From Pseudomonadota bacterium (GTDB lineage Bacteria > Pseudomonadota > Gammaproteobacteria > Burkholderiales > Methylophilaceae): a DNA stretch of 64,000 nucleotides. The notes under the pieces were generated by a model. It saw only the letters and a list, made by a program, of their open reading frames with translations. It did not search any database and had not been told where the DNA came from. The stretch's first letter is position 1, and each line of letters begins with the position of its first letter. Both the position numbers and the translations under genes were made by a program. The stretch is taken from contig JAKQTN010000007.1 in the NCBI GenBank assembly GCA_029563075.1, positions 1-64,000 of the forward strand. Direction: 5' to 3'. Shown here piece by piece: positions 1 to 11,980 of the stretch.

Positions 1-14
1 AAATGGAGTTTTAA

Positions 15-938
15 ATGCCAGGTGCTTTTGCTCATATTACTCTTGTCAACATGTTACGCGAGCCTCAACGGCTCGAAGCTATTCCAGGCTTCCCCAAACA
101 AATTATCTCAGGCCTGTTAAGAAACTTTAAATATTGTGAACTCGGCGCAGTCAGCCCTGACTACCCTTACTTAGCTACTGCGGATAAGAAATCAGCACCT
201 TGGGCAGATCTGATGCATTACACCAACAGCGGTGAAATGATACATGCAGGTATCGCTTATATAAAAAACATGGAAGATGGCTTACCCAAACGTAAGGCTA
301 TTGCATGGCTACTTGGCTATTCTGCACACATGATTACTGATGTGACTATCCACCCGATAGTTGAGCTTAAAGTTGGCCCATACGCAGAAAATAAGACAGC
401 ACATCGTAAATGCGAAATGCATCAGGACAGTTATATTTTCCAGCGCCTTAATCTTGGCAAGGTAGGCATTTCGGAACACTTTGAATCTGGTATCAGGAAG
501 TGCGGCAAAAATGGTGACTTGGATTCAGAAATCTCTTTAATGTGGGCAAGTATGCTGAATTCCGTTTATCCAAAGGAATTCATAGCTAATAAGCCTGATA
601 CAAATAAGTGGCATAAAGCTTTTGACTTAATGGTGAATAAAATTGCAGAAGAGGGATATAAATTAGTACCACTTGCTAGACATGTCGCTGTTAATTGTGG
701 GTTAACCTATCCCGACCTAAATAAAATTGACAACCAATATATCATCGACCTCAAAACACCTGAGGGACCATTGCACTATGATGCTATCTTTGATAAAGCT
801 ATTGTTAATGTGGGTAACGCTTGGGCGGACATAGCAAAGGCTATTGTAATTGATGACAACTCTTACAAAGTTGCTATAGGAAACTGGAACTTTGATACTG
901 GAAGAGATCAGAATGAAAAACTTGTATATTGGGCTTAG
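15..938 (+). CDS. Zinc-dependent phospholipase C-like protein
   Basis: The 307-residue protein has the Zn_dep_PLPC layout. The mature-type N-terminus MPGAFAHI puts a His at position 7. Further likely zinc ligands are Asp49 in SPDYPY, His68, the His105-x3-Asp109-x3-His113 cluster in GYSAHMITDVTIH, and Glu134/His136 in CEMHQD. There is no signal peptide, so a cytosolic place or leaderless export is implied. The family includes phospholipid hydrolases, but many members are uncharacterised, so the substrate is inferred only. The start at 15 follows a weak GGAG. The lipoprotein gene behind it overlaps its end by 26 bp, so the two are probably translated together. Both lie left of a tRNA-Lys gene in a region unlike the housekeeping DNA to the right. 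Confidence 0.75.
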   Translation: MPGAFAHITLVNMLREPQRLEAIPGFPKQIISGLLRNFKYCELGAVSPDYPYLATADKKSAPWADLMHYTNSGEMIHAGIAYIKNMEDGLPKRKAIAWLLGYSAHMITDVTIHPIVELKVGPYAENKTAHRKCEMHQDSYIFQRLNLGKVGISEHFESGIRKCGKNGDLDSEISLMWASMLNSVYPKEFIANKPDTNKWHKAFDLMVNKIAEEGYKLVPLARHVAVNCGLTYPDLNKIDNQYIIDLKTPEGPLHYDAIFDKAIVNVGNAWADIAKAIVIDDNSYKVAIGNWNFDTGRDQNEKLVYWA

Positions 939-1356
939 TAAAATAGTGAAAGATTCATCCACCTACTTTATCTTTATTTTTCTGTTAAATGGGTGCGCAA
1001 TTGTCGGTCACAAAGACAACTCTGAAGAAATGTTTATGAAAGCCTCTGCGCTCACAAAATTGAGCAGCGCTGTTGAAGGAACAGTACGCTATGAAAACTT
1101 GCCAGATACGTTAAATGATCAAGACCTACTAATACTCTCTACAGTAGATGATCCCTCTCTACTAGAACCATTTAATGGGTATGTTCTGAAGGTTAACAGA
1201 GAGTTTAATCATGCCATTGTGCTGGTTTGTAATAACGATGGCACACAAGGCTTGCTTGAAGATGCAGGATGTACGGCTGCTATGGCTAGTCATCTATGGC
1301 AAAAAAAAGCATCATGTGCCTTTACTATACAATCGAATTTAGTTTGTGTTGAGTAA
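913..1356 (+). CDS. Small putative lipoprotein of unknown function
   Basis: I do not recognise this 147-residue protein. From the ATG at 913 it begins with a basic stretch, then a hydrophobic run ending in LLNGCA, a plausible lipobox with acylation at the Cys. An in-frame ATG at 892 would add seven residues before the signal sequence and is less likely. The mature part is soluble, with several Cys towards the C-terminus (CNNDG, AGCTAA, ASCAF, LVCVE) that could form disulfides in the periplasm. The 26 bp overlap with the phospholipase C-like gene suggests coupled expression and a shared role. Confidence 0.6.
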   Translation: MKNLYIGLSKIVKDSSTYFIFIFLLNGCAIVGHKDNSEEMFMKASALTKLSSAVEGTVRYENLPDTLNDQDLLILSTVDDPSLLEPFNGYVLKVNREFNHAIVLVCNNDGTQGLLEDAGCTAAMASHLWQKKASCAFTIQSNLVCVE

Positions 1357-1643
1357 ATATTTTCAGGCAAATTCCAACTAATTGTTGGCAACTATTCGTT
1401 AAATTTATTTCTACAACCTATCGAGCACGAGCAAAGTCTTTATTCGACCAACTTCTGCTTTGGGTCAGAAGTGAGGGTCTATGACCGTCTGCAATAAGGA
1501 ATTGAAATTCCACAAGCAATCATGCAAATCGGACACCAAAAAAAACAGCAATTCAACATATTTAAAGTATGACTAAAAGCTTCTCCAAACTTCAAATACA
1601 CATAAATTTACGAAGACCTTAATATTAGTTTATTGATGCTCTA

Positions 1644-1668
1644 TTTTGCATAGCCAGACTATGCAAAA
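1644..1668. repeat. Perfect 10-bp inverted repeat
   Basis: TTTTGCATAG at 1644-1653 pairs exactly with CTATGCAAAA at 1659-1668 across a 5-base loop. The stem is AT-rich and is not followed by a clean T-tract, so an operator or a weak hairpin are both possible. No flanking gene explains it. Confidence 0.6.
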
Positions 1669-1876
1669 ATGGTATAAGTTATGAAAAATATTTGGGCGTA
1701 CAATTAAGCTTTTCTGATAGCAATCGCCAGATTATGAAATGTAATAAATTCATTGAAGAATGAGTTATGCAGCTATTACACGAACTGGGCAAGTGAAAAT
1801 GACTGAACATTATGTCAAGCAGAGTCGTGGGCAAAAGGTAAGCCCAACCAGATAGTCTAAATTAGCTAAAAATGTC

Positions 1877-1907
1877 TATTTGCGGAAAAGTAAGGTATTT
1901 GCGGAAA
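1877..1907. repeat. 12-base direct repeat
   Basis: TATTTGCGGAAA occurs at 1877-1888 and again at 1896-1907, a centre-to-centre distance of 19 bp. That is close to two helical turns, which suits a protein bound twice on one face. It sits 41 bp beyond the tRNA-Lys 3' end. A decayed recombination or regulator site is possible but unproven. Confidence 0.5.
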
Positions 1908-1912
1908 TAAAT

Positions 1913-1942
1913 AGCGCGGCTTAACTTCCGTTAAGCCGCGCT
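1913..1942 (-). terminator. Rho-independent terminator of tRNA-Lys
   Basis: A perfect 13-bp stem (1913-1925 with 1930-1942) and a 4-base loop sits 5 bp past the CCA end of the minus-strand tRNA-Lys. On that strand it is followed by ATTTATTT. The stem is GC-rich at its base. Position and shape fit termination of the single-gene tRNA transcript. Confidence 0.8.
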
Positions 1943-1947
1943 GGTAT

Positions 1948-2023
1948 TGGTAGGGCGTGCGGGGATCGAACCCACGACAAACGGATTAAAAGTCCGCTGC
2001 TCTACCAGCTGAGCTAACACCCC
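1948..2023 (-). tRNA. tRNA-Lys (anticodon TTT)
   Basis: The minus strand folds as a full 76-nt cloverleaf. The acceptor stem is GGGGTGT with ACGCCCT (one G-T pair at the end), the D-arm includes AGCTGGTAGA, the anticodon loop is CTTTTAA with anticodon TTT at 1990-1988, and the T-loop is TTCGATC. The CCA end is encoded at 1950-1948. It decodes AAA/AAG. It has its own promoter (2062-2090) and terminator (1913-1942), so it is a single-gene unit. Confidence 0.97.
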
Positions 2024-2061
2024 ATTACTTTTTTGGTTAAGCCCAAAATTGCAAGACCGCG

Positions 2062-2090
2062 ATTATGCTGGAAAGCTCGGTTTTGGTCAA
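2062..2090 (-). promoter_or_regulatory. Sigma-70 promoter of tRNA-Lys
   Basis: Read on the minus strand, TTGACC (2090-2085) and CATAAT (2067-2062) are separated by exactly 17 bp. Each hexamer matches the consensus at five of six positions. The bases just after the -10 are GC-rich (CGCGG), typical of stringently controlled stable-RNA promoters. The tRNA 5' end lies about 40 bp downstream. Confidence 0.75.
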
Positions 2091-2216
2091 CGATTGATTT
2101 CATTTTTTAGACACAATTATCGATTCAAATTAAATAAAAATTGCTTCGAAGCAAATTAAGTGAGATGTTAATCTGCTTTAAGTGCTGAAATCGGCAGTGA
2201 GTAAAAAGCTTTCCCC

Positions 2217-2225
2217 TGATATAAT
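2217..2225 (+). promoter_or_regulatory. Extended -10 promoter of adk
   Basis: TGATATAAT at 2217-2225 is a perfect extended -10 element (TG-n-TATAAT). It lies 24 bp before the adk start, with AAGGAGC as ribosome binding site between them. No good -35 hexamer is seen, which is common for extended -10 promoters. Confidence 0.6.
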
Positions 2226-2240
2226 TAGCGCCTAATTTAA

Positions 2241-2903
<663 letters not shown>

Positions 2904-2993
2904 TATATCTTGCACATCTCTCCGATAGTATACAGCCTTGATAAAGCATCGGCTGAAACAAGGGGCCATTAATACTTACAAGGGGCTAAACCC

Positions 2994-3785
2994 ATGAGCA
3001 AAAGCGATAAATCAGTTACTGAAAGTCCTTCCGGCAGTTTCCCGACAATACGCCGAGTTAAAGCCAGTGCCATCATCGACTGGCTCCACGCAGGTGTGGA
3101 AGACACTCGACGCGCCGGTCGCGCCAGCCTGTTCTACGGCCTATTTTTTGCAGTCGCCGGATGGTTGATGCATAAGGTTTTTGCCGAAGCTTATGGGCTC
3201 TTTGCAGGGCTAACAACAGGATTCCTCCTGCTCGGCCCGTTTCTCGCGACGGGGCTCTACGACCTGAGTCGACGCATGGAGCTCGGAGAACCACCGAAAC
3301 TTGTTCCCAGCCTCACTGCCTGGCGCCCAAACATTGCCAATATCGGTCTGTTTGCCGGCCTGCTAGTCGTTGTCCTGTTAATCTGGGCACGTGTATCTAT
3401 CATTATTTTCACGCACTTTTTCGATGCGGAATTGCCAACTTTTGCCGATGTTGTACTTAGTGTAATTACACTCAAACAACCCATCTTTACTCTCGTCTAT
3501 TTTTCTGTCGGGGGGCTCTTTGCAGCCTTTGTCTTTGCCATCAGTGTTGTCGCCATGCCACTAATGGTCGACCGCAAGTCCAATGCGGTCACCGCTGCCA
3601 GGGCCAGTCTCCTCGCCTGCGCACGCAACCCTGTCCCGTTGCTGCTCTGGGCCTTCTGCATCGTAGTACTTATCGGCTTCGGATTTGCAACAAGTTTCCT
3701 TGGCCTGATCGTGACCATGCCAGTGGTCGGGCATGCAACCTGGCACGTCTATCGAGACGTGGTCGAAGCAAATAGCCACCAGTAA
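2994..3785 (+). CDS. DUF2189 family integral membrane protein
   Basis: A 263-residue inner-membrane protein with about six hydrophobic segments. The soluble N-terminal 40 residues contain IRRVKASAIIDWLHAG, followed by GRASLFYGLFFAVAGW, the typical opening of DUF2189 proteins. The family has no established function; links to respiration gene clusters in other species are only contextual. The start at 2994 follows AAGGGGC. Its DNA is visibly more GC-rich than adk before it and the glycosyltransferase after it. Gene capture or strong local codon bias are possible reasons. Confidence 0.8.
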   Translation: MSKSDKSVTESPSGSFPTIRRVKASAIIDWLHAGVEDTRRAGRASLFYGLFFAVAGWLMHKVFAEAYGLFAGLTTGFLLLGPFLATGLYDLSRRMELGEPPKLVPSLTAWRPNIANIGLFAGLLVVVLLIWARVSIIIFTHFFDAELPTFADVVLSVITLKQPIFTLVYFSVGGLFAAFVFAISVVAMPLMVDRKSNAVTAARASLLACARNPVPLLLWAFCIVVLIGFGFATSFLGLIVTMPVVGHATWHVYRDVVEANSHQ

Positions 3786-3806
3786 AAACCGCATAGCAAT
3801 AGCATA

Positions 3807-5417
3807 ATGAAAAAAAATATTCGTTTTCAGATCCTATTGTTATGGATCTTTTTGGTTGTTCTCGGCCTTAATGGCCGTTCTTACTTTCCTATTGATGAAA
3901 CGCGCTGTGTCACTGTGGCATGGAACATGTGGCTTAACGGCGATTATTTGGTGCCCTACCTTAACGATGTCGCTTATAGCCACAAACCGCCATTACTATT
4001 CTGGCTGATTAATCTCGGGTGGAAAGTTTTTGGTGTCAATGATTGGTGGCCGCGCCTTGTGCCTTCTTTATTCGCTTTAGCAAGTGTTTTTATTACCCGT
4101 AAAATCGCAGGCAGGCTATGGCCTGGTCAAACAAATATAACAGACAACTCCTCACTTATCCTGATTAGTAGCGGCCTTTGGGTTGTCTTCTCTACCGCAT
4201 TGATGTTCGATATGCTGATTGCCTTCTTCACCGTGCTTGGCGCCTGGGGCATGCTCATCGCAGCGCAAGACCGTGGGATCAAAGGCTGGGTATTGCTGGC
4301 ACTTGCCATTGGCGGCGGCCTGCTGGCAAAGGGCCCAACTATTTTACTTCAACTACTGCCCTTAGCCTTGCTCGCTCACTGGTGGAAGGCTGACAATAAA
4401 CCTAATGCTAAAAACTGGTATTTGCCCTTGCTTTGCTCGGTGCTTGGTGGAGCCGCAATCGCATTGATTTGGGCGATTCCAGCGGGGATTCATGGTGGCA
4501 GCGAGTACCAGCATGCCATTTTTTGGGGGCAGGCTGCAGACCGCATGGTCGATTCGTTTGCGCATAAGCGCCCATTCTGGTGGTATCTGGTCTTGATGCC
4601 ACTGTTATTTTTTCCCTGGCTGTTATGGGGCGCTTTCTGGAAAGGTCTGTTTAAGCACAATTCCGCTGATTCAGGCATACGTTTTTGCATCGCATGGGCA
4701 TTACCGGTTTTCGTGGCTTTTTCGTTTATCAGCGGCAAGCAGGTACATTATGTGTTGCCGATTTTTCCAGCGATTGCATTGCTGGTCGCCATTTACACCA
4801 GCAAGAGCATCTCTACGTCACGCACACTGACGCTGCCAGTTTCCATCGCATTACTTGCGCTGGGAGCGGCTTTATTTGCATTGCCGCTATACACTCACCT
4901 GCACCAGAACCACTTTGCCAGCTGGATTGAAACGATTCCACCATGGTTGGGCTTGTTTACAATATTGCTGGCAGGTTTAATTTACCTGTTGCCCAAGAAA
5001 TCCGTCACAAGTGCCACTTCGCAACTAGCCATGATGACAATCACTTTAGTCACAGCTTTAATGTTTGTCATCATGCGCGCCGCGGGCGATGCTTACGATG
5101 TCAGGCTGATTAGCGCAAAACTCAAACAGCTCGAGTCACAGAATATCCCCATCGCTTACATGGGCCGTTACCCAGGCATTTTTAACTTCCTGGGCAGACT
5201 CAACCAGTCGCCAGAAAATGTGAATGGAGCGAGCATTGAACCCTGGTTTGCAACGCATCCAAATGGACGCGTGATTGTATATTTCAATGATTTTAATAAG
5301 GTAGATTTAAACCAAGTAGAATTCGTGCAAGCCTATAAAGGTTCTGCCATTGGCATTGTAAAACGTGAGCAATGGCTAGCAAACAAGAATGCGCGCTCTT
5401 TCCAGCAGGCTAAATAA
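3807..5417 (+). CDS. ArnT-like glycosyltransferase, GT39/GT83 family
   Basis: A 536-residue polytopic membrane protein resembling ArnT, which moves a sugar from a polyprenyl-phosphate carrier onto lipid A or another envelope acceptor at the periplasmic face. The first periplasmic loop carries FPIDETR with Asp30-Glu31, the acidic pair expected at the active site. It is followed by the family-typical YSHKPPLLFWLINLGWKVFG. About 11-12 membrane spans and a C-terminal periplasmic domain follow (from about residue 430). Donor sugar and acceptor cannot be told from sequence. No arn operon partners are nearby, so a polymyxin-resistance role should not be assumed. Confidence 0.8.
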   Translation: MKKNIRFQILLLWIFLVVLGLNGRSYFPIDETRCVTVAWNMWLNGDYLVPYLNDVAYSHKPPLLFWLINLGWKVFGVNDWWPRLVPSLFALASVFITRKIAGRLWPGQTNITDNSSLILISSGLWVVFSTALMFDMLIAFFTVLGAWGMLIAAQDRGIKGWVLLALAIGGGLLAKGPTILLQLLPLALLAHWWKADNKPNAKNWYLPLLCSVLGGAAIALIWAIPAGIHGGSEYQHAIFWGQAADRMVDSFAHKRPFWWYLVLMPLLFFPWLLWGAFWKGLFKHNSADSGIRFCIAWALPVFVAFSFISGKQVHYVLPIFPAIALLVAIYTSKSISTSRTLTLPVSIALLALGAALFALPLYTHLHQNHFASWIETIPPWLGLFTILLAGLIYLLPKKSVTSATSQLAMMTITLVTALMFVIMRAAGDAYDVRLISAKLKQLESQNIPIAYMGRYPGIFNFLGRLNQSPENVNGASIEPWFATHPNGRVIVYFNDFNKVDLNQVEFVQAYKGSAIGIVKREQWLANKNARSFQQAK

Positions 5418-5439
5418 TTAAATAATAAGCGCCGCATAG

Positions 5440-8034
<2,595 letters not shown>

Positions 8035-8529
8035 ATGTTGAAACTCAGCCTCCGTGCATTATTTTATATTGCCTTGATTGCTAGCCTGATTGGCTGCGGC
8101 TTTCACTTGCGCGGCACAACTGATATGTCGTTCAACAGCATATTTATTCAAGGCAACACGCTGGTCATCTCAAAAAATCTCAACAAACGGCTTCTTACCA
8201 ATGGTGTGAAAGTGCTGGACAGTGCGGAAAACGCAGACCTGCTGCTGGAAATGATAGGCGAAGAGAGCGAAAAGCGTATTCTTTCTTTAAGTGGCAAAGG
8301 CAAAGTAAACGAATTTGAGCTGTATTACCGTGTGCACTACCGCACTAAACCTGCCAGCGCGGAGCTATGGAGCCCTGTGCATACCATGGAAGCACGCCGC
8401 GACTTCTCGTACAGCGATGCCAATCTGTTGGCCAAGCAAGGTGAAGAAAAGCGCTTAAACGAGGGCATGCAACAAGACGTCATTAGCGGAATATTGCGCA
8501 GGTTATCTACCTTAAAAAACAGCCAATAA
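8035..8529 (+). CDS. lptE: LPS-assembly lipoprotein LptE
   Basis: Outer-membrane lipoprotein that plugs the LptD barrel and helps insert LPS into the outer leaflet. The 164-residue protein has a signal peptide ending in LIGCGFHLRG, where LIGC is the lipobox and CGFHLRG is the typical LptE mature N-terminus. The rest has the LptE alpha/beta fold pattern with ARRDFSYSDANLLAKQGEEKRL, the best-conserved family block. The ATG follows the leuS stop without a gap, and holA follows after 6 bp, the order also seen in E. coli. Confidence 0.93.
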   Translation: MLKLSLRALFYIALIASLIGCGFHLRGTTDMSFNSIFIQGNTLVISKNLNKRLLTNGVKVLDSAENADLLLEMIGEESEKRILSLSGKGKVNEFELYYRVHYRTKPASAELWSPVHTMEARRDFSYSDANLLAKQGEEKRLNEGMQQDVISGILRRLSTLKNSQ

Positions 8530-8535
8530 ACCCAC

Positions 8536-9552
8536 ATGGCGCGTCTGGAACAAAACCAACTTAAACAACAACTTGCACAACAATTATCGCCGCTGTATGT
8601 ACTAGTTGGCGATGAACCCTTAGCGCAAAGCGAATGCCTGGATATGATACGCCAGGCGGCGCGCAGAGCAGGTGCGGATGAGCGCACCGGTTATATTGTA
8701 GAGCGCAACTTCAACTGGCAAACCATCCAGCAATATGCGCAAGCGCTCTCACTATTTTCATCACAACGTATTCTCGAAATTTATATTCCCAGCGGGAAAC
8801 CCGGCGTAGATGGCGGCAAGGCCTTAACCGAGCTTGCTGAAAATTTAATTCCGGACACCACAACGATTGTCGTGTTGCCAGACCTGGAGCGCGAGGCGAA
8901 GAACAGTGCCTGGTTTAGTGCATTGCAGAATGCAGCCGTGCTGATTGAATTGAAAGAAATTGCACCAAACCAGCTTCCGCAATGGCTGGCAGGCAGATTG
9001 GCACAGCAAGGCCAAAGCACGGATGCAGTTTCGCTGGGATTCATCGCACATCAGGTCGAAGGTAATCTGCTGGCTGCGCATCAGGAGATTCAAAAACTGG
9101 CACTGTTATACCCTGCCGGCGAAATCAGTACCGATGCCGTGCGTGAAGCCGTGCTCAATGTCTCGCGCTATGATGCTTTCCAGCTTGGCGAGGCCGTACT
9201 GGCAGGCGATGTCGAGCGTACCACGCGTATTCTGCAGGGCCTGCAGGATGAAGGCGAACAGCCGGTCGCTGTAATGAACCCGCTGATGTGGCTATTGCGC
9301 CCTCTGGTACGCATTAAGCAGGCAGAAATGCGCGGCGAAAATGTGATGAACGCGATGACGAATGCACGCATTTATGGCGACCGGCAATCGCTGGTAAAAC
9401 GCGCACTGGCGCGGCTCAGCCTGCGTCAGCTTGAAGCTGCGTTACAAAAGTTGTGCGATATCGACAAAACCGCCAAAGGCGTGATGCAAGGCGACGCCTG
9501 GCTGGAACTCTCCAGATTATGTTTCGGTTTGGCTAAAGTGCGAGGACGCTGA
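8536..9552 (+). CDS. holA: DNA polymerase III subunit delta
   Basis: Clamp-loader subunit that opens the beta sliding clamp during replication. The 338-residue length is normal. It has the N-terminal clamp-binding domain ([22 protein letters not shown], shown only in part as a landmark), the [15 protein letters not shown] block in domain II, and the C-terminal collar domain with [12 protein letters not shown]. Delta is an AAA+-fold protein without a working P-loop, and none is seen. It follows lptE after 6 bp, as in E. coli. Confidence 0.93.
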   Translation: MARLEQNQLKQQLAQQLSPLYVLVGDEPLAQSECLDMIRQAARRAGADERTGYIVERNFNWQTIQQYAQALSLFSSQRILEIYIPSGKPGVDGGKALTELAENLIPDTTTIVVLPDLEREAKNSAWFSALQNAAVLIELKEIAPNQLPQWLAGRLAQQGQSTDAVSLGFIAHQVEGNLLAAHQEIQKLALLYPAGEISTDAVREAVLNVSRYDAFQLGEAVLAGDVERTTRILQGLQDEGEQPVAVMNPLMWLLRPLVRIKQAEMRGENVMNAMTNARIYGDRQSLVKRALARLSLRQLEAALQKLCDIDKTAKGVMQGDAWLELSRLCFGLAKVRGR

Positions 9553-9587
9553 AACATTGTTTGCAGAAAAAAAGTATAATGCCGGCT

Positions 9588-10844
9588 ATGGATATTAAAC
9601 ATTACATGCAAAAAGTGGGAACTGAAGCGCGCAAAGCCTCTCGGCTAATGGCCAGCGCCAGCACCAACACCAAAAACTTCGCGCTCACACACATTGCCGA
9701 TGCAATTCTGCGCAACAAAGCTGCTTTGCTCTCTGCCAACAAACAGGACTTGGACTCCGCAAGGGCAAACGACTTAGACGCCGCCATGCTGGACAGGCTT
9801 ACTTTAACCGAAAAATCCATCCATTCCATGGCAGAAGGCCTGCGGCAAATCGCAACTTTGCCTGACCCGATCGGTGAAATGAGCAATTTCAAATACCGCC
9901 CAAGCGGCATACAAATCGGCCAGATGCGCGTGCCTTTGGGCGTGATCGGCATTATTTACGAAGCACGGCCAAATGTAACAGCAGATGCCGCGGGTCTTTG
10001 CATTAAATCCGGCAATGCAGCCATTTTGCGCGGCGGCAGCGAGGCGATTCATTGTAATCAGGCACTAGCAAAGCTCGTGCATGAAGGGCTGGAAAAAGCC
10101 GGGTTACCAAAATCTGCAGTGCAGGTGGTTGAAACCACAGATCGGGCTGCAGTGGGCGAACTTATTACCATGAAGGCGTTTGTAGATGTCATCGTGCCTC
10201 GCGGCGGCAAAGGCTTGATTGAGCGCATCAGCAATGATGCACGTATTCCTGTGATTAAACACCTTGACGGCAATTGTCACGTCTACATTGATAACGATGC
10301 GGACTTGACCAAAGCTTTGCCTATCCTGGAAAACAGTAAAACACAGCGGCTAGGCACTTGCAACACGGCGGAGTCGTTGTTAGTTGCACGTTCTGTTGCG
10401 AACACCATGTTGCCTAAACTGGCCGATATGCTTATCTCGCATGGCGTTGAAATCCGCGGCTGCGCTGAAACCTGTGCACTGGTAAAACAAGCCAAACCAG
10501 CAACTGAGGAAGATTATTACACCGAATACCTGGCAGCAATTATCTCCTGCAAACTGGTGGATGGGTTAGAGGAGGCGATTGCGCATATCAATCAATATTC
10601 GTCGCAGCATACAGAAACGATCGTGACTGAAAATTATACGCATGCCAGAAAATTTCTGCGTGAAGTCGATTCCAGCAGCGTGATGGTGAATGCTTCCACA
10701 AGGTTCGCCGATGGGTTTGAATATGGTCTGGGCGCCGAAATCGGTATCTCAACCGACAAACTACATGCGCGCGGCCCGGTAGGTTTGGAAGGCCTGACTT
10801 CACTTAAATATATCGTATTGGGTGATGGGCAAGTAAGAGCCTGA
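9588..10844 (+). CDS. proA: Gamma-glutamyl phosphate reductase
   Basis: Second step of proline synthesis: NADPH-dependent reduction of gamma-glutamyl phosphate to glutamate semialdehyde. The 418-residue aldehyde-dehydrogenase-fold protein has [20 protein letters not shown], the catalytic-Cys block [12 protein letters not shown], and the C-terminal [28 protein letters not shown] 9588 gives the usual MDIKHYMQ start; TTG 9561 and ATG 9579 are also in frame. A TATAAT at 9575-9580 overlaps this start region, so the gene may have an added promoter inside the holA-proA gap. The partner proB is 39 kb away with obgE. Confidence 0.96.
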   Translation: MDIKHYMQKVGTEARKASRLMASASTNTKNFALTHIADAILRNKAALLSANKQDLDSARANDLDAAMLDRLTLTEKSIHSMAEGLRQIATLPDPIGEMSNFKYRPSGIQIGQMRVPLGVIGIIYEARPNVTADAAGLCIKSGNAAILRGGSEAIHCNQALAKLVHEGLEKAGLPKSAVQVVETTDRAAVGELITMKAFVDVIVPRGGKGLIERISNDARIPVIKHLDGNCHVYIDNDADLTKALPILENSKTQRLGTCNTAESLLVARSVANTMLPKLADMLISHGVEIRGCAETCALVKQAKPATEEDYYTEYLAAIISCKLVDGLEEAIAHINQYSSQHTETIVTENYTHARKFLREVDSSSVMVNASTRFADGFEYGLGAEIGISTDKLHARGPVGLEGLTSLKYIVLGDGQVRA

Positions 10845-10853
10845 TTACGCGCT

Positions 10854-11336
10854 ATGGACACGTTCAGCCACGCGCTTTGGGGCTACGGCCTGTTTGGCTA
10901 TAAACGCTATGCCTGGCTGGCTGTATTTTTCGGCGTCATGCCGGATTTAATCACATTTGGCGCATTCATGTTAATGCAAATGATTCAAGGTACCTGGCAC
11001 ATCGGGCCCCCTCCTGTGGCAATTATTCCGGCGTGGCTTTTTACCACCTATTCATTGGGTCATAGCTTTGTGATCTGTTTACCAGTTATCGCCTTGGTTG
11101 CTTTATGGCGCAAACCCATTGCATTCGCCATGCTGGCATGGCCGTTTCATATCGTGCTGGATTTTCCATTTCATACCTTCGCATATTTCCCGACACCGAT
11201 TTTATGGCCGATACATGACTTCAAAATTGATGGCATTTCCTGGGCTCACTGGTATGTGTGGCTACCGAATGTCGCAGGATTGATCTTGCTGTTTTACTAT
11301 CGTCGTCACCAGAAAAATCGCCAATCGCTCACATGA
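10854..11336 (+). CDS. Small membrane protein, putative metal-dependent hydrolase-like
   Basis: A 160-residue inner-membrane protein with four to five hydrophobic segments. His6 and Trp9 in MDTFSHALWGYG, GVMPDLITFG, and WPFHIVLDFPFHTFAYFP recall the YdjM/DUF457 group of membrane-bound proteins predicted to bind metal through His and Asp. The match is by pattern only and the function is unknown. It lies 9 bp after proA, and its TGA overlaps the nadD ATG (ATGA), so it is translated with nadD. Confidence 0.6.
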   Translation: MDTFSHALWGYGLFGYKRYAWLAVFFGVMPDLITFGAFMLMQMIQGTWHIGPPPVAIIPAWLFTTYSLGHSFVICLPVIALVALWRKPIAFAMLAWPFHIVLDFPFHTFAYFPTPILWPIHDFKIDGISWAHWYVWLPNVAGLILLFYYRRHQKNRQSLT

Positions 11337-11980
11337 AAAAATGCATCGGTATTTTGGGCGGCACATTCAATCCAATCCATTTTGGCCATTTGCGCATGGC
11401 ACAAGAACTTGCAGATGCGCTTGGCTTTGATGAGGTACGATTCATCCCGTCGGCTAATCCGCCCCATAGAACAACACCAGAAGTTTCTGCCGAGCATCGC
11501 GCCGCGATGGTGCAATTAGCGATTGCTGACAACCCTTTATTTAAGCTGGATATGCGAGAACTAGCGCGCATGGGGGCTTCCTACATGATTGATACACTCA
11601 TTTCACTGCGGGAGGAATTGGGTGAGTATGCCGCGCTGTGCCTGATCATGGGTAGCGATGCCTTTGTAAAACTTGATACCTGGCACCACTGGCAAGAACT
11701 GTTGGATTACTGCCATATCATTCTGGTACAAAGACCTAATTTTGCGCCAGATCAGACTAGGTTATCCGCAGAACTTACAGCGTTGCTGCACGATCATTAC
11801 ACAGAAAACCCGGATGATTTAACAGAAAAAACAAATGGCTACATTCACATGCAAAAGATTACGCCACTGGAAATTTCTGCAACCAGGATTCGGGAAAGGC
11901 TGAAAACTGGCCACAGTGTGCGCTATTTGATGCCGGAGAATGTCATTGCATACATTACCACTCACAAACTATACGGATAA
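11333..11980 (+). CDS. nadD: Nicotinate-nucleotide adenylyltransferase
   Basis: Makes nicotinic acid adenine dinucleotide from NaMN and ATP in NAD synthesis. The 215-residue protein opens with the nucleotidyltransferase motif GGTFNPIHFGHLRMA and has PSANPPHR, IMGSDAFVKLDTWHHW and the C-terminal EISATRIRERL (ISxTxxR). ATG 11333 overlaps the previous stop as ATGA and puts GGTFNP at the right distance; an upstream in-frame start would add 25 unlikely residues. Its 3' end overlaps the end of the convergent bioD by 19 bp. Confidence 0.95.
   Translation: MKKCIGILGGTFNPIHFGHLRMAQELADALGFDEVRFIPSANPPHRTTPEVSAEHRAAMVQLAIADNPLFKLDMRELARMGASYMIDTLISLREELGEYAALCLIMGSDAFVKLDTWHHWQELLDYCHIILVQRPNFAPDQTRLSAELTALLHDHYTENPDDLTEKTNGYIHMQKITPLEISATRIRERLKTGHSVRYLMPENVIAYITTHKLYG

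Larger units (their letters stand above)
1357..1912. other. Gene-free AT-rich stretch before tRNA-Lys
   Basis: About 560 bp without a convincing gene on either strand. It is AT-rich and holds only very short reading frames. It contains an inverted repeat (1644-1668) and a 12-base direct repeat (1877-1888 and 1896-1907), described separately. The stretch lies just past the 3' end of the minus-strand tRNA-Lys, the usual place for integrase-mediated insertions. It may therefore be decayed accessory DNA, but no integrase gene is in view. Confidence 0.5.

Noticed and set aside
1799-1855. 18-codon frame in the gene-free stretch left of tRNA-Lys
   Set aside because: Too short, no ribosome binding site and no similarity that I can name.
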